The notes under the pieces are model-generated. The model saw nothing but the letters and a program-made list of their open reading frames with translations, was not told the origin of the DNA and searched no databases. A DNA stretch of 64,000 nucleotides, taken from Anniella stebbinsi (Eukaryota; Chordata; Lepidosauria; Squamata; Anniellidae). Positions within the stretch are counted from its first letter, which is position 1. Every line of letters begins with the position of its first letter. Location: positions 260,311,562 to 260,375,561 of the forward strand of contig JARDYH010000003.1 of NCBI GenBank assembly GCA_029215795.1, given 5' to 3'. Positions 22,821-34,434 of the stretch are shown one piece after another. A program made the translations under genes and the position numbers.

Positions 22821-23140
22821 TAGGCTAACCATCTGAAAAGGAGGACAGGGCTCATGTAACTTTAACAGTTGTAGAGAAAAGGGAATTTCAGCCAGTGTCA
22901 TTTGTATGTAATTAGTTCCTGGTGAAATTCCCTCTTCATCACAACAGTTAAAGTTGCAGGGGCCCTGCCTTCTTTTGTATATGGTCACTCTAGTATAGTG
23001 TCTGCACCTTTAACTGTTGTGATGAAGAGGGAATTTCACCAGGAACTAATTGCATACAAATGACACTGGCTGAAATTCCCTTTTCTCTACAACTGTTAAA
23101 GTTACATGAGCCTGGTCCTCCTTTTCATATAGTCAGCCTA
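22821..23140. mobile_element. Family-1 palindromic MITE, copy 5
   Basis: Ends are TAGGCTAACCATCTGAAAAG and TTTTCATATAGTCAGCCTA. A perfect 8-bp target-site duplication ATATATAC lies at 22813-22820 and 23141-23148. Best example of an intact insertion. Confidence 0.95.
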
Positions 23141-23629
23141 ATATATACACACTGTTTGACCACATTTCTTATGTGAATAACATCACAAGATCAGAAATGA
23201 CTTCAACCACAGGTTATGGTTGGGTCATTTCCAGGTGGTGTGAAGTGGGTAAATTCTGGTGAAAATTCTTATTCTTATTCTTATTATTTACTTTTATATA
23301 CAGAGATTAAAAACATTGAACATTCAGTTCCCAATAAAGAAATACATCTCAAGGGTTTTCTGTCCCATTTATGAATAGGTTTGCAAATTTTGCTAAGTTC
23401 TTGCAAAAAACTACAACTACAAATTAAGTTCTAATAATAATAATAATAATTATAACAAAAAACCTCAGACCAAATGAAACAGATCAATCCCTAACTCAAA
23501 TGTCTTTGTCAGCTAGTAGTTTTTATTTGGACTGTAATATGAACTGAGCAAGGGCTTAGGGGAGAGCTAACAGCACCCTTGGCTCACTGACTCATCGCTT
23601 TCTGATCCAAGGGCAAAGCCTTCTTTAAC

Positions 23630-24049
23630 TAAGGATGCACAAGTCTCTCTGTTTCTCTACCTCTAATTTTCACATTTTCAAGAAAAAGTTTGTTCTATCC
23701 CATTTCCACATCAGTCAGCATTTTTTATGATAGTTATTTTTAATGAAGTCCACATGAAGATCCATATGGATATATGTGGAAATTCGTACTCATCCCTGCA
23801 TTCAGTTTTTCCTAAAATACACCTTTTTTTGTTTGCAAGCTCTTTCCCCCAGTATATGCCTCTTTGAACTTAATTTTTCCTAGGTTAAATATTTTTGTCT
23901 GCAATTTTCTCTAATGAACACATTCCCGACTGGAGAACTGGGATAGCAAAATTGGAGACTTCGTTCTGGTTTGTGTGTTACTTCAAGGAAGTGTGGATGA
24001 TATCAATTTGTATTAAAATGCAAACCAAATGAGTTTCACCCCATCCCTA
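23630..24049. mobile_element. AT-rich TAGGGATG-type hAT-like element
   Basis: Starts TAAGGATGCACAAGTC and ends TTTCACCCCATCCCTA. Flanks are TCTTTAAC and TCTTAAAC (7 of 8). Interior non-coding, with words such as GTGGAAATTCGTACTCATCC. Confidence 0.55.
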
Positions 24050-24494
24050 TCTTAAACCCTTCCGCATCGCAGGAACAGCATGGGCAGAACTCTCCTTAAG
24101 TTTATTTTGCATCTCAGCAACTGGTTCCCAGGCATGAGTCAAAAGGGAGGAACCAACTAAGGTGGATAATAATCCTTCTCAACCCTCTGTTGCTCTGTTC
24201 CAAACGTTGTGGGTGTGCATGTTCATGTGTGTGCATGCTCTGTTTGAAAGGGTCTTGGCCAGCATGGAAGAAAGTGGCTCAGATCCATTGTTGTGAATGT
24301 CCTTGGAGTTATAAGCTGTATTACAGCCAAAGTGGAAAGACCTCTACCTTAGCCTATCTAGTTAGAAGACCTTGCTAGGCTTTAGATATCTTTTCATTGT
24401 ACTTTCAGCATATTCTTATACTATATACTCAATGTTTTCTATATCAAAGTATTGGTTTCTATAAACTATTGTCCTCCTTATATTAGGCTTTCAG

Positions 24495-24506
24495 ATAATA
24501 ATAATA

Positions 24507-24545
<39 letters not shown>

Positions 24546-24546
24546 T
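24495..24546 (+). repeat. (AAT)n/(ATT)n microsatellite, self-complementary
   Basis: Four AAT units switch to a long ATT run, giving a perfect hairpin. It is followed by TCTTACCCGCCTCTCCTTCT, which may be a LINE tail. Confidence 0.9.
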
Positions 24547-24660
24547 CTTACCCGCCTCTCCTTCTGGATCGAGGCAGGGAACAACAACATGATAAAATAC
24601 ATAAAACTGATTAAAACATGACACATATTATTAAAACTGCATGAAAATCCTAAAACATCC
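24547..24660 (-). repeat. Possible LINE tail, antisense
   Basis: TTACCCGCCTCTCCTTCTGG and GATAAAATACATAAAACTGA resemble antisense lizard LINE 3' ends that start with a microsatellite. Weak. Confidence 0.35.
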
Positions 24661-25502
24661 TAAAAACATCCTTAAAACATTCTAAAATTCCACTGTCTTG
24701 TATACTCTTATCTGCATATTGGTTTTCTTTTAGATGCTATATTAAGCCTTCCACACTTTTGTATACATTTTATTTCAAACCATTGGAACTTTAAGTACTG
24801 TGAGGACCAAAATAAACATTCTACTAATCATGCATAGCAGAGCTATGCATCTTTGTCACACCTACGTCCATATACCATATATGACCCTGATTCGGATCAG
24901 GACTGTAGTAATTCAGGAATGGGCATTTAAGCTTGCCCTTCCTTTTTTATCCTGAAATTCCACCCCATGGATTCTGCTATGTGAGGTTATCAGAACATTT
25001 AGCTTGATCCTGTGTATGTGAGAATGAAAGGGTAGTTTGAAAGAGATTCTCTGCCATAGGAAAGAAGCAACGCTACACCTGCTCCTTCACACACAAAACT
25101 TGCAACTCTTATGCAAAGAATACTGGTCACCAGATGCTTACAAAACAGCTGTCTGCAAAGTCTGCTCCTAGGTTAGCAAAAAAATAAAACATACACAAAA
25201 CACCCCCCCAAAACAACAACAACAACAACACCAATGCATGATAAGAAACAATTGTGCATCTCCAAGATAAAGGTTGCTTAATCTATCCCAGTTCAAGAAC
25301 AGATAATCCCTGTTCTTGGACTGGGGCAACATACATATGTGCTGATATACTGTGGTCAAGATAACACACGGATGAGAATGGAGGGGGATTGAGAATTTGT
25401 AGCACTGCTAGCTGTGAATGAAGTCCAAGAACCAAAGGCTGGAGCCAGCATCTTCAGGCAATTTGGGGGCAAAAGCTTTGCAAACCCAGGAGCAGTGGCG
25501 CT
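24661..25502. other. Unassigned intronic sequence
   Basis: No exon or repeat was recognised, apart from a short (AAC)n at 25217-25231. Confidence 0.5.
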
Positions 25503-25735
25503 TCTGTCACCGTAAGAAGAGCCATTGTGAATCAGACCAACGGTCCATCTAGTCTAGCATTCTGTTCATGCAGTGGCCAACCAGTTGCCCATAGGAAACA
25601 CAGGACATGAGTGCAACAGCACTCTTCCACCCATGTTCCCCAGCAACTAGTGTACATGGGCATACTGGAGGTAGCATATAGCCAGCAGGACTAGTGGCCA
25701 TTGACAGCCTTCTCCTCCAGGAATTTGGCCAAATT
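25503..25735 (+). repeat. Reptile interspersed repeat (GGTCCATCTAGTCTAGCATT)
   Basis: GAATCAGACCAACGGTCCAT, CAGTGGCCAACCAGTTGCCC, ACATGAGTGCAACAGCACTC, CCCATGTTCCCCAGCAACTA and GAGGTAGCATATAGCCAGCA. I recall this consensus as a common squamate repeat. The segment at 52080-52220 is the same family in reverse. Confidence 0.7.
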
Positions 25736-25798
25736 GGTCAGTTCAGTTCCACCCCTTCTGTCAGCACAACCATCTTCATAACTATCATCCTTCTTTGC

Positions 25799-25839
25799 AG
25801 TGTGTGTGTGTGTGTGTGTGTTCTTTGATTTTTTTTTTT
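25799..25839 (+). repeat. (TG)n and poly-T
   Basis: Eleven TG units at 25799-25821, and about ten T at 25830-25839. Confidence 0.9.
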
Positions 25840-25999
25840 CATTTTGTATTCCAGAATTAATAAGATGTAGTCCAACACATCTCAAGGGCACCTGGTTGGA
25901 GAAGGGCACTGTATGTAATAAACACGGTGCTTTACTTTTTGCCATATCAGAGTCATCCTGGTTCTTGTAAATTGGACTCCATCAGTCTGTCTGTACAAT

Positions 26000-26080
26000 T
26001 ATCTCAGGCAGCTGGTCTAGGAAAGACCTCTGCCTGAAGTCCAGCGGTGTGGGGATGGGGGCTGCTACCGTTCAGGGTGG
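26000..26080 (+). mobile_element. tRNA-SINE fragment, sense
   Basis: GGAAAGACCTCTGCCTGAAG and TCCAGCGGTGTG match the body of the squamate SINE; the tRNA head is missing. Confidence 0.4.
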
Positions 26081-26782
26081 ACTGGGATGAATAAGCCCAT
26101 GAATAGAAGGTAACTCCTTATATTTGATCCATTTTGTTAGGACTATATTCAGACTTGTTAACATCTGTGGGGAATCACTTGGAGATATAGAAGTTAAATG
26201 GTATAGGTGTCAGACAATCCCAGATTAATTTTATGAAAGTTTGAAAACAGGGTACCTCTTTCTCCACAATGGGACATGCACAAACGCATGTGGAGAATCC
26301 CATTTCAGCGACTTCCTGAAATCATCGGTATACCCCTGAGTATTCGGATGTAGTGTGGAAAGATCAGCATGTAAATGCCAACTTTTAAGACACTGACGGT
26401 AATTTCTATCTTAGGCCCTCTAATAGCCAAAGCCCGGTCTTCTAGAGCTGATTGGGACATGCTCAATCTGGAGAGATGAAGAAGCACCACTGAGCTGTAG
26501 TTCCTGCATCCATACTTCTTCAGAATGTCCATGCTGAAAGGGAGCACCTTCCCCTCCTACAGGGAGATGGTTGTCCTGCACCCACACTGGCAGCTAGGAT
26601 GCCAAATGGACTCCCACGGCCCCTTCTGCAAAACAGTTTCCCAACCACCTAGCTTCCTCCTGAAACCCTAGTTCTTAATCACCAAACATTCAAATGCTCC
26701 TCTCTGCTCCTGTGCACCCAGGTGCCTTTTTGAAGCCTTAAGTATTTCTTTCAATTAACTTTTAGTTATTTAGTAATCTATT

Positions 26783-26788
<6 letters not shown>
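26081..26788. other. Unassigned intronic sequence
   Basis: No exon or repeat was recognised. Confidence 0.5.
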
Positions 26789-26827
<39 letters not shown>

Positions 26828-26831
26828 GAGA
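26789..26831 (+). repeat. (GA)n microsatellite
   Basis: About 20 AG units with one G interruption. Confidence 0.95.
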
Positions 26832-27083
26832 TTGAAGTCTCTACTGCAACCAGGGCTTCCTAAATTAGACGTAGGCATTTGAAACAATCTCTACATAGTG
26901 GAGGAACAGAGGTGGGGTGAAAGGGAAATGTGGGGGGGGGGAAGAGAGGGAGATCCTGCTAAGAATGCTAATGCCAAGGTATGCCATTCAGGTTACAATT
27001 GGCTCTAATTGGCAATCCTAAAGCTGTAGGATTCTAATTTACCTGCAGCTGAGCAGCATTCAGAAAAGTAAGAAATTATTTCA

Positions 27084-27086
<3 letters not shown>

Positions 27087-27130
<44 letters not shown>

Positions 27131-27133
27131 TAT
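27087..27133 (+). repeat. (TA)n microsatellite
   Basis: About 17 TA units, then CACACATATATATG. Confidence 0.95.
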
Positions 27134-27775
27134 GGAATTGCTTCCAGATGGGTCCTTACAACCCCAGGGCCATTGTGAAAGTATGGGGTAAGCATATGTG
27201 CCAAGAAAAAAAGAAAGATTTAAGAAAGTCTCATTTCTGCCTTCCTGCCCCCGTTTATAACGTAGAACAGTTCAGATTTCACAATACACACAGAGCTGGC
27301 ACATTTGTTTATGTGATTAGGTCCTTTATAACCTGCTACCAGCAAGCATCAATATTAATGGATAGTGGGTTATCCCACACTATTAAAACAGATGCTCTTG
27401 GGAGAGCATGGCACTTTTTGGAAAACAGGAGCATTAAAAGTTAATCAGTCCATACTGCACATTGTTAATGGGTTCCGAACAAGAGTTATTTGGGAGTTGT
27501 ATGCGCCCATTTCAGTCACAAGTGCAGGTGGGGCCATGCACGCTCTCTAAATAGTGAACATGAGAATTTGCCCGGCTAGATCAGATGAGTGGTTCATCTA
27601 GTCTGCTCCAAGTCTGCCCAGATAGGAATGGATGGACTCACCTGCATCTGGCTCCGTCGGATTCCCGCCATGCCACAGCCACCTGCGCCCACTCTTGGCA
27701 CTGCATGAGCTTCTTTGAGGCCTGGCAAGCACACAACAAAGCCACAAGGCCACCTGCTCTCATCCAGAGCCTCCA

Positions 27776-27900
27776 ATGTGCGCAACAATAGCAGTTCTGG
27801 AAACTGCGTATTTCCGAAGTTGCATAAATTGTGACGGTTAATGCCCCATTTACACAACTTGGGAAATATGCAATTTCTGGAGCTGCCATGGTTGCACACA
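27776..27900. repeat. Palindrome core (TGTGCGCAACAATAGCAGTT arms)
   Basis: Left arm at 27777-27835 (ATGTGCGCAAC.., GTATTTCCGAAGTTGCATAA) pairs with the right arm at 27845-27900 (TTTACACAACTTGGGAAATA, ..GGTTGCACACA). A right end GACATCCCTA at about 28039-28048 suggests membership of the TAGGGATG group; the left end is not found. Confidence 0.6.
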
Positions 27901-28131
27901 ACAGAAGCTCCAGACAAGGACAGATGGCTGCTGGGCATTCACCAAGCCGCAGGGCATTCAAACAGCGAGCCTGTTAATGTGCCATGGCCCAGTGAACAGT
28001 GTTCGGGGTGGTGGGCATGAGGGGAGTGAGGTGCGTGCGACATCCCTAGCTTCATAGAAGTTCACAACCAGGGCAACATGGGCCAGTTGCAACCACAGAA
28101 ACAAAATGTAGACCTTCACAGGTTTTTATAA

Positions 28132-28457
28132 TAGGGTGACCATACAGAAAGGAGGACGGGGTCCTGTATTTTTAACAGTTGCATAGAAAAGGGAATTTCA
28201 GCAGGTGCTGTTTGTATTCATGCAGCACCTGGTGAAATGCCCTCTCCATCACAACAGTAAAGCTGCAGGAGCCCTGCCCTCTTTTGCATCTAGTCACTCT
28301 ACAAGAAAGGGCAGGGCTCCTGCAGCTTTAAATGTTGCGATTTAGAGAGAATTTCATCAGGTGCTGCATGAATACAAATGACGTCTGCTGAAATTCCTTT
28401 GCTATGCAATCGTGAAAGATACAGGAGCCCTGTCCTCCTTTTCATATGGGCACCCGA
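28132..28457. mobile_element. Family-1 palindromic MITE, copy 6
   Basis: Starts TAGGGTGACCATACAGAAAG and ends CCTTTTCATATGGGCACCC. The right tip is eroded where it meets a (GATA)n tract. Interior halves have TTTGTATTCATGCAGCACCT and its inverted partner. Confidence 0.88.
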
Positions 28458-28461
28458 TAGA

Positions 28462-28462
28462 T

Positions 28463-28504
<42 letters not shown>

Positions 28505-28505
28505 C
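28462..28505 (+). repeat. (GATA)n microsatellite
   Basis: About ten GATA units directly abutting MITE copy 6. Confidence 0.95.
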
Positions 28506-28577
28506 GATAGATATCTCAATATATCATAGGATCACTGAATCATAGAATAATAGCCATCATCAGCATAATTGCAACTA

Positions 28578-28728
28578 TAATCTTATACAAGGGTTGGCAA
28601 CCTGGAGCTCTCCAGATATTTTGGACTACAACACTCATAATCCCCATGCATTAACCATCCTGGCTGGGGTTTATGGAAGTTCTATTCCAAAGCATCTGGG
28701 TGCACCAGGTTACCTACCCATGATCTAA
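28578..28728. repeat. Palindromic lizard repeat (TTTTGGACTACAACACTCAT)
   Basis: GTTGGCAACCTGGAGCTCTC and CAGATATTTTGGACTACAAC on the left pair imperfectly with GTTCTATTCCAAAGCATCTG and CACCAGGTTACCTACCCATG on the right. Recalled as a common squamate foldback repeat. Confidence 0.65.
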
Positions 28729-29003
28729 GTTGCCTGCGTTACATGAATGCTGAATGGTCTCAGCTGAGGAGGAGTTTATTTACCAGCACTTTTGAAGGAC
28801 ATCTACCTAGGTCAGGGGTGGGGAATCAATTTCAGAGAAGCTCTCAGGGGCTGCATTCCCATGGTGGGCAGGATTGAAAGCACAGGAGACAAAGCCACAG
28901 GCAGAAGAGGTGGAACCCAAAATACATTACAAAAACAACTACAGCATATTGTAGCTTAAAACTCATATTGCCTGTAACTAAGTCTTGGGAGAGGCATTTT
29001 GTC

Positions 29004-29876
29004 TAGGGATGTGTATCGTATCGTTAAAATGTATGATAACGATACAATAGGGTCATTATCGTGCATGTGTTTAACGATAACGATATGATACAAAAACTTA
29101 CGATAATCATTGGAGATGATAATTTTCGGGCGATTTTATCGTTTTATTGGACTGCCATATAAATATACCTATAACGTCTGTATTTTAAAAGTTAGAGGCT
29201 TGAAACTTGGTCACAGTGCTTATGGGGTATGCCTAAGTATGTATTTGAAATTTGAGATCGATCCCTCCATCCCTTGATTTTATATGAATTTATTAAAGAT
29301 CGTTTCAGTTCTGACAGATGAGAATGACAGCTCACCACGAGCGTTCATTCAGACCTGTCAAAATGGAAATTATCTTTTAAAAAATCATATAAAATCGAGT
29401 GTTGGAGGGATCGATCTCAAATTTGGAATGTATGTGTAGCACATGTTGCTACACATATGTCCCAAATTTGAGATCGATCCCTCCATCCCTTGATTTTATA
29501 TGAATTTATTAAAGATTGATTCAGTTCTGACAGATCAGAATGACAGCTCGCCATGTGTGTTCATTCAGACCTGTCAGAATGGAAACGATATTTTAAAAAT
29601 TCATATAAAATCGAGGGTTGGAGGGATTGATCTCAAATTTCATACTCATACTTAGGCATACCCCATAAGCACTGTGACCAAGTTTCAAGCCTCTAACTTT
29701 TAAAATACAGACATTATTTTTTTAAAAAAAATAGGGCTGCAAAAATATCATTTTTTCATGATAATTATCGTAAAGACGATACGGTTCACCAACAATATTA
29801 TTGGAGACGATTATTTTTTTTGGTCCGAAATGACGATAACGATAAAATACGATATGTTTTGGTGTGCACACCCCTA
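29004..29876. mobile_element. hAT-like element with nested inverted repeats
   Basis: Ends are TAGGGATGTGTATCG and GGTGTGCACACCCCTA, with flanks ATTTTGTC and ATTTTGAC (7 of 8). The outer parts are rich in ACGATA/TATCGT. The core is a long palindrome: about 29177-29430 pairs with 29440-29710 (GTTAGAGGCTTGAAACTTGG with CCAAGTTTCAAGCCTCTAAC is exact). Each arm also contains its own inverted copy of ATTTGAGATCGATCCCTCCA. No transposase. Confidence 0.8.
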
Positions 29877-31982
29877 ATTTTGACTTCTTAAAATAGGGGA
29901 AGAACTGTACAAAAGCCAGGAAAGGGGATGGAGGCATGGGAATGAGGGCCTGAGGTTCCCCAGCACTGCCCTAGAGATTATCTATACACCCTCTTTACCC
30001 CATAGCAGCTGCGCAGTGGCACTCAGTCAGTTGCATGATGCACCCACCAACACACAGCCATCATGAGGCATTTCCCCAAGGCTGCACATCGAAAAAGTCA
30101 TGGACTCACCATGATGTTTCCATTTGTTGTGAGGTCACAACCATCCTTCTTCTGCGCGTCGGTTGTGACTTCACATTGGGTTCACACCAGGGGGCAGTTT
30201 GTGGCCACTGATTGGTCGGCAGAAGCACGGGGAAGCCGGACAAAGGGTAAAGGGTGGTCTCGATGAACCTGATGGCCACCAGAAAGTCCACACTCCCTCC
30301 TGCCATGGGGATTTCCCACCCCACCGCTACGATACAGCGGGGTTTGACCAGGGAGGAGTGGCAAAGCAGCGCTGTGAAGACACCCCCCTCGATAGTGAAA
30401 AATTATTGACCCTTTCCTATACTTATTTTTTTCCTTTAGGAATGCATCCTCTTGTGCTGAAATAGAGATTCAGCAATGGTAAAGGATGCTGTGGAATCTT
30501 CAGGGAAGGAAATCCCAGAGTTATTCACCACCAGTCCCATGCTATGGACAAACAAACACACCTATGCATGTTTACTCAGAAAAGAATCCCAATGCGGCTT
30601 TCTCCCAGGAAAGTGAGTATTGGAAAGCAGCCTCAAACAGCTGTGCGTAATTTGAATTTGTGCAAGCACTAACGACTTCCCCAATCCGTGCTGTTCTTTA
30701 CCATTCTACATCTTTAGCGGTATGGGTTAGCCTTCACTGAAAATATCATCCCCCTAAACCCTGTACATTTGTCGAGGTTACAGAGGGAATGTTTTCTTTG
30801 AAGTCGGCTGTTATCCCAGCAAAGCTGCATTAAGTAGCTCAAATTATATATCTGTACTACTGCATATCAGTCATGAGTCAGGGCTGAGAAAACAATAATG
30901 GCTTTGGGATATGATCGTGGTGAGGAGAAGAAACTGAATGATGCTTGCTTCCCAAAAGCTCTTTCCCATAATTGATTGGTTTTGTTTTTTTTAAAACTAG
31001 CTAGGGTTTGTTTGCAAGAAAATTATAATCACTTACAAATTTCAGGCCAAAACTATCTGAATTTGATCTGACACATCACCACTGGTCGAACAAAACTGAA
31101 ATTTTTCTTCTTCTTCTTCATTATTCCTGGTAGCGCATTCAATTACTGAGATACTATCATTCTGAATATTTTCCTGCCGTAAAGATTCTCTCCCCCACGG
31201 ATTTCTAGAAGAAGGCCTATTAAATGCGCCATCCCTTATTCTGCTTTTCTCTCTCTTTTTGGAAAAAAAGAAATGAAGAAAACAGGCTGAAAGAAAAAGG
31301 TGAGGCTGAACACAAACCAGTGCATTGAATCCACAGTGCAAAGAAGCAGTATATTTATCCCCAAGGAAATGACAAATGGTAGTGAGGTTTTGGATCAAGA
31401 GGGATACAAGATTGGTCTCAAGTGTCAATGGAGCTTATTTCCATGAACAGAGCCAATGGAGCAGAGTTTAGGGGGGAAAGGGTTGTTTATTCTGCAAGAT
31501 GGAGAGAAGAATGCCATTCAAGCCATAAAGAGAGACGGCATCACCTCTTTCTACCGAATCAGTTTGAACAGCCAGCAGTGAAAATGACGGATTTTGTTCT
31601 AGGGATGCTTAGAAAAGAGATTGAAAATAAGGCAGGCAGTATTGTAAAATGCCTTTATATAAATCTATGCTACAGCCTCAGGTAGAATACAGTATCCATT
31701 TCTACTCATTCCCTCACAACATGGATACTGTAGAGTGAGCCGGGTCCAGTGCCTTAAGAATTTACTACTAAGTTCGGAATTCATCACAGGCTTCTGAACA
31801 TGTGCAGACTGTATCCAATCAATGCCAATTCTGTGCATGCTGCATAGGCTGAATTAGCCTTTTCGTTACCTAATCTGGAAGTTCTTTCCTCCTCACAACT
31901 GCTGCTACCGTCCCAAGAATGAGGAGGAGTCAGCAGCATCCCCACCACCTTCATTTTGGGGTGGGTGGGTTCATCCTATCAT
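29877..31982. other. Mostly unassigned intronic sequence
   Basis: 30553-30633 carries the short repeat also seen at 3366-3453. About 29990-30400 may be an unrecognised GC-richer repeat. No exon. Confidence 0.4.
30553..30633 (+). repeat. Short lizard-type repeat, second copy
   Basis: CACCTATGCATGTTTACTCA, GAAAAGAATCCCAATGCGGC, TTTCTCCCAGGAAAGTGAGT and ATTGGAAAGCAGCCT; same order as 3366-3453. Confidence 0.55.
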
Positions 31983-33165
31983 TAGGGATGGGGGAGAAAT
32001 TTATTTAGTTCACATTTAAATGTGAATTTACTTAATTCCACCCTTTTGAACCACAATGTGAGTTGAAACTTCAGTTAACTTTGAAAATTCATAATTCCTC
32101 AGATTTTGCAATGGAGTTTTCCAGTCAAAACATGCATACATGTTATGGAATTAATGCTAAAAATTGCATTATATTAGGATTATCGCTTGTACAAAATGTG
32201 TTTATGAAGCAAAAATGCAGGCATTGGGAGGAATGTGAACAAAAAAAGCTTATGAATTTGCATGCAAACGTTCTGTGTGCGTGTGTGTTTGGGATGAATG
32301 AAATTTAACCCTGGAGAAATTCTCAAAATTTGAGATATGCCCTTCCCCTGCATCTCGCTCGCTTGGCCGCAAGGAGGCTGTTGCTGGCAGGGGGGGAAAG
32401 GATACATGCCTTCTCCTCATTGGTGGAGACCTCATGGTGCCACAGGCTGAGGGAAGGGCGGCAGCGCTTATATTAGGAGGCCGCACCCAACCTCTGGCCT
32501 CTTTGGATCGCAGCTCCCTCCCTCCCAGTTTGCAGTGTGGGTCATTCGGTTGCTCTTTTGGGGACCGAGTAGGATTTTTTTCATGTAGCCTGATAGGCTT
32601 TGGCTACATGTTTTTCGCCTACTTCACACTGTAAGTCTGGAAGAGAGTGTCTTAGGAACCCTCTGGGTAATATGAATTGGTCACATTTGGCTTAGGAGTT
32701 AGGGGTGGGCACGTTTAGAGGACAGGGATGGTGATCATTCTGTGGCACCATTATTTGGTGACAGGCAATGCCTGAGGGACTTCCGCTGAGGGGCTCTGCG
32801 ACCCCAGTGGGGGGATAGGGCTTACCTGTGAGGCCAATTCATCTCGCTCCACCTGTGTTTTAGCCTGGGGGGGAAGAAGCATGGGAAGGCCTCCCCTCCC
32901 CACAAGGGGTAGGCCTGGGGGTGGCGAACAAGGAGACGCCACTCAGCAGGCATAGAATGTTTCGCCCGTTAAAATGCCTGTTAGTTAATGGTGTAGTTAG
33001 GGCCCGCCCTGTGCTTCCTTTGCAGATCTTAATAAATGTGGCCCTGATTTGAAACCATACATACTTTGTGTTATCTCTTTATTTCCACCCTATTCGCCTG
33101 CAAGAAGCAAACATGAGCTCGGAGACATGAGAAACTGACAGATTTGACAGATTCATTCATCCCTA
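31983..33165. mobile_element. 1.18-kb hAT-like element with perfect 8-bp TSD
   Basis: Starts TAGGGATGGGGGAGAAATTT and ends GATTCATTCATCCCTA. The duplication CCTATCAT is perfect (31975-31982 and 33166-33173). The left third is AT-rich like other TAGGGATG elements. The right two thirds is GC-richer, with the hairpin CATGTAGCC/TGATAGGCTTT/GGCTACATG near 32582-32610 and an AATAAA at 33031-33036, so it may carry captured or nested sequence. Confidence 0.75.
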
Positions 33166-33173
33166 CCTATCAT

Positions 33174-33747
33174 CTCCTCAGTAGCTTTCCACCTCCGCAA
33201 CACCACCAATACTTCAGCTCTGGTTCTGAGAAGGCACTATGCGATATCAAACTACAGCTACCAAGATGCACTTTGATATCACTCATGTGCCAAATCTGAT
33301 TTATACGGAACAATTCAATACAGAGTCAGAATGAGCCTTGAGATGGAAATCAGGTATCTTCAATGAACTCACATGCTACTGAGTTGCACATCCCCACCAA
33401 AAAGGCAACAAAAAAACGTTAAGGGATGAAGATATTTCTAAAGAATTTGGGGCATTTTCATTTATTGGGATGGAAGAGATGGAGGTTTATAAAATTATGT
33501 ATGGTGCGTAGAGGAAGTAAACAGAGAAATGTTTTTCTCCCTGTCTCATAACAATTAGAACTTGTTGTCACCCAGTGAAACTGATTGGTAATAGATACAA
33601 GATGAATGAGAAAGTCCTCCTTCACACAACACATGATTATTTTATAGAATTCATAAGTGCCATAAGAGGAGGCAAAGGCCTGGCTTAGGAGACATTGTGA
33701 TTAGACATAGTCGGGGGGTGGGGGGGAGGCAGGTCTATCAGCAGCTT
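33174..33747. other. Unassigned intronic sequence
   Basis: No exon or repeat was recognised. Confidence 0.5.
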
Positions 33748-33860
33748 TTAGCCATGATAGCTCAGTGGTAGATCCACCTTCAGATGCAGTGTACATCTGA
33801 ATTCAGTGGCTGAGAAGGAACAGTGCCGGAAAAATATTTTCAGCAGGCAATGATGTCTGT
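33748..33860 (+). mobile_element. tRNA-derived SINE head, sense, degenerate
   Basis: CCATGATAGCTCAGTGGTAG is an A-box-like tRNA head of the squamate SINE; the following sequence is decayed. Confidence 0.5.
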
Positions 33861-33960
33861 GGTTGTCATATTTTCAGCAGCCTAGAGTTCTACAGCTTGT
33901 CTATAGGGGCCATTAGAAATCCAAAGGACATTCCTGCATCTGCGGTTGGATCTATATTAA

Positions 33961-34434
33961 GGCTAGCTCTACACTACTGCTTTATAGCAGTATTGAAATG
34001 CATTGATAATCTACATTCCTAGGCTGACCATCTGAAAAGGAGGACAGGGCTCCTGTAATTTTAACTGTTGTAAAGAAAAGGGAATTTCAGCCAGTGTCAT
34101 TTGTAGGCAATTAGTTCCTGGTGAAATTCCCTCTTCATCACAACTGTTAAAGTTGCAGGGGCCCTGCCCTCTTTTGTATCTGGTCCCTCTATATAGTGCC
34201 TGCAAATTTAACTGTTGTGATGAAGAGGGAATTTCACAAGGAACTAATTGCATACAAATGACACTGGCTGAAATCCCCTTTTCTCTACAACTGTTAAAGT
34301 TACAGGAGCCCTGTCCTCCTTTTCAGATGGTCAGCCTATACATTCCATATAGTACTTTCATGGTGTTATATCCTGCTTTTTATTCCATATTCATAATGGT
34401 TTGGCACAAGGTGTAGATCTGGCCTGAGTCACAC
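33961..34434. mobile_element. Palindromic element, TCTACAC ends, copy 3, split by MITE
   Basis: Starts GGCTAGCTCTACACTACTGC and ends AAGGTGTAGATCTGGCC. It is interrupted at 34020-34338 by MITE copy 7, which duplicated TACATTCC from it. Removing the MITE would leave an element of about 147 bp, shorter than the other two copies, so it has internal deletions. Confidence 0.7.
34020..34338. mobile_element. Family-1 palindromic MITE, copy 7 (nested)
   Basis: Ends are TAGGCTGACCATCTGAAAAG and CTTTTCAGATGGTCAGCCTA. A perfect duplication TACATTCC lies at 34012-34019 and 34339-34346. Confidence 0.95.

Noticed and set aside
28462..28505. Possible CRISPR-like or regulatory repeat array
   Set aside because: A simple (GATA)n microsatellite without spacers, in a vertebrate intron.
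33748..33860. Possible true tRNA gene
   Set aside because: Only an A-box-like head is present, with no full cloverleaf; it matches a SINE.
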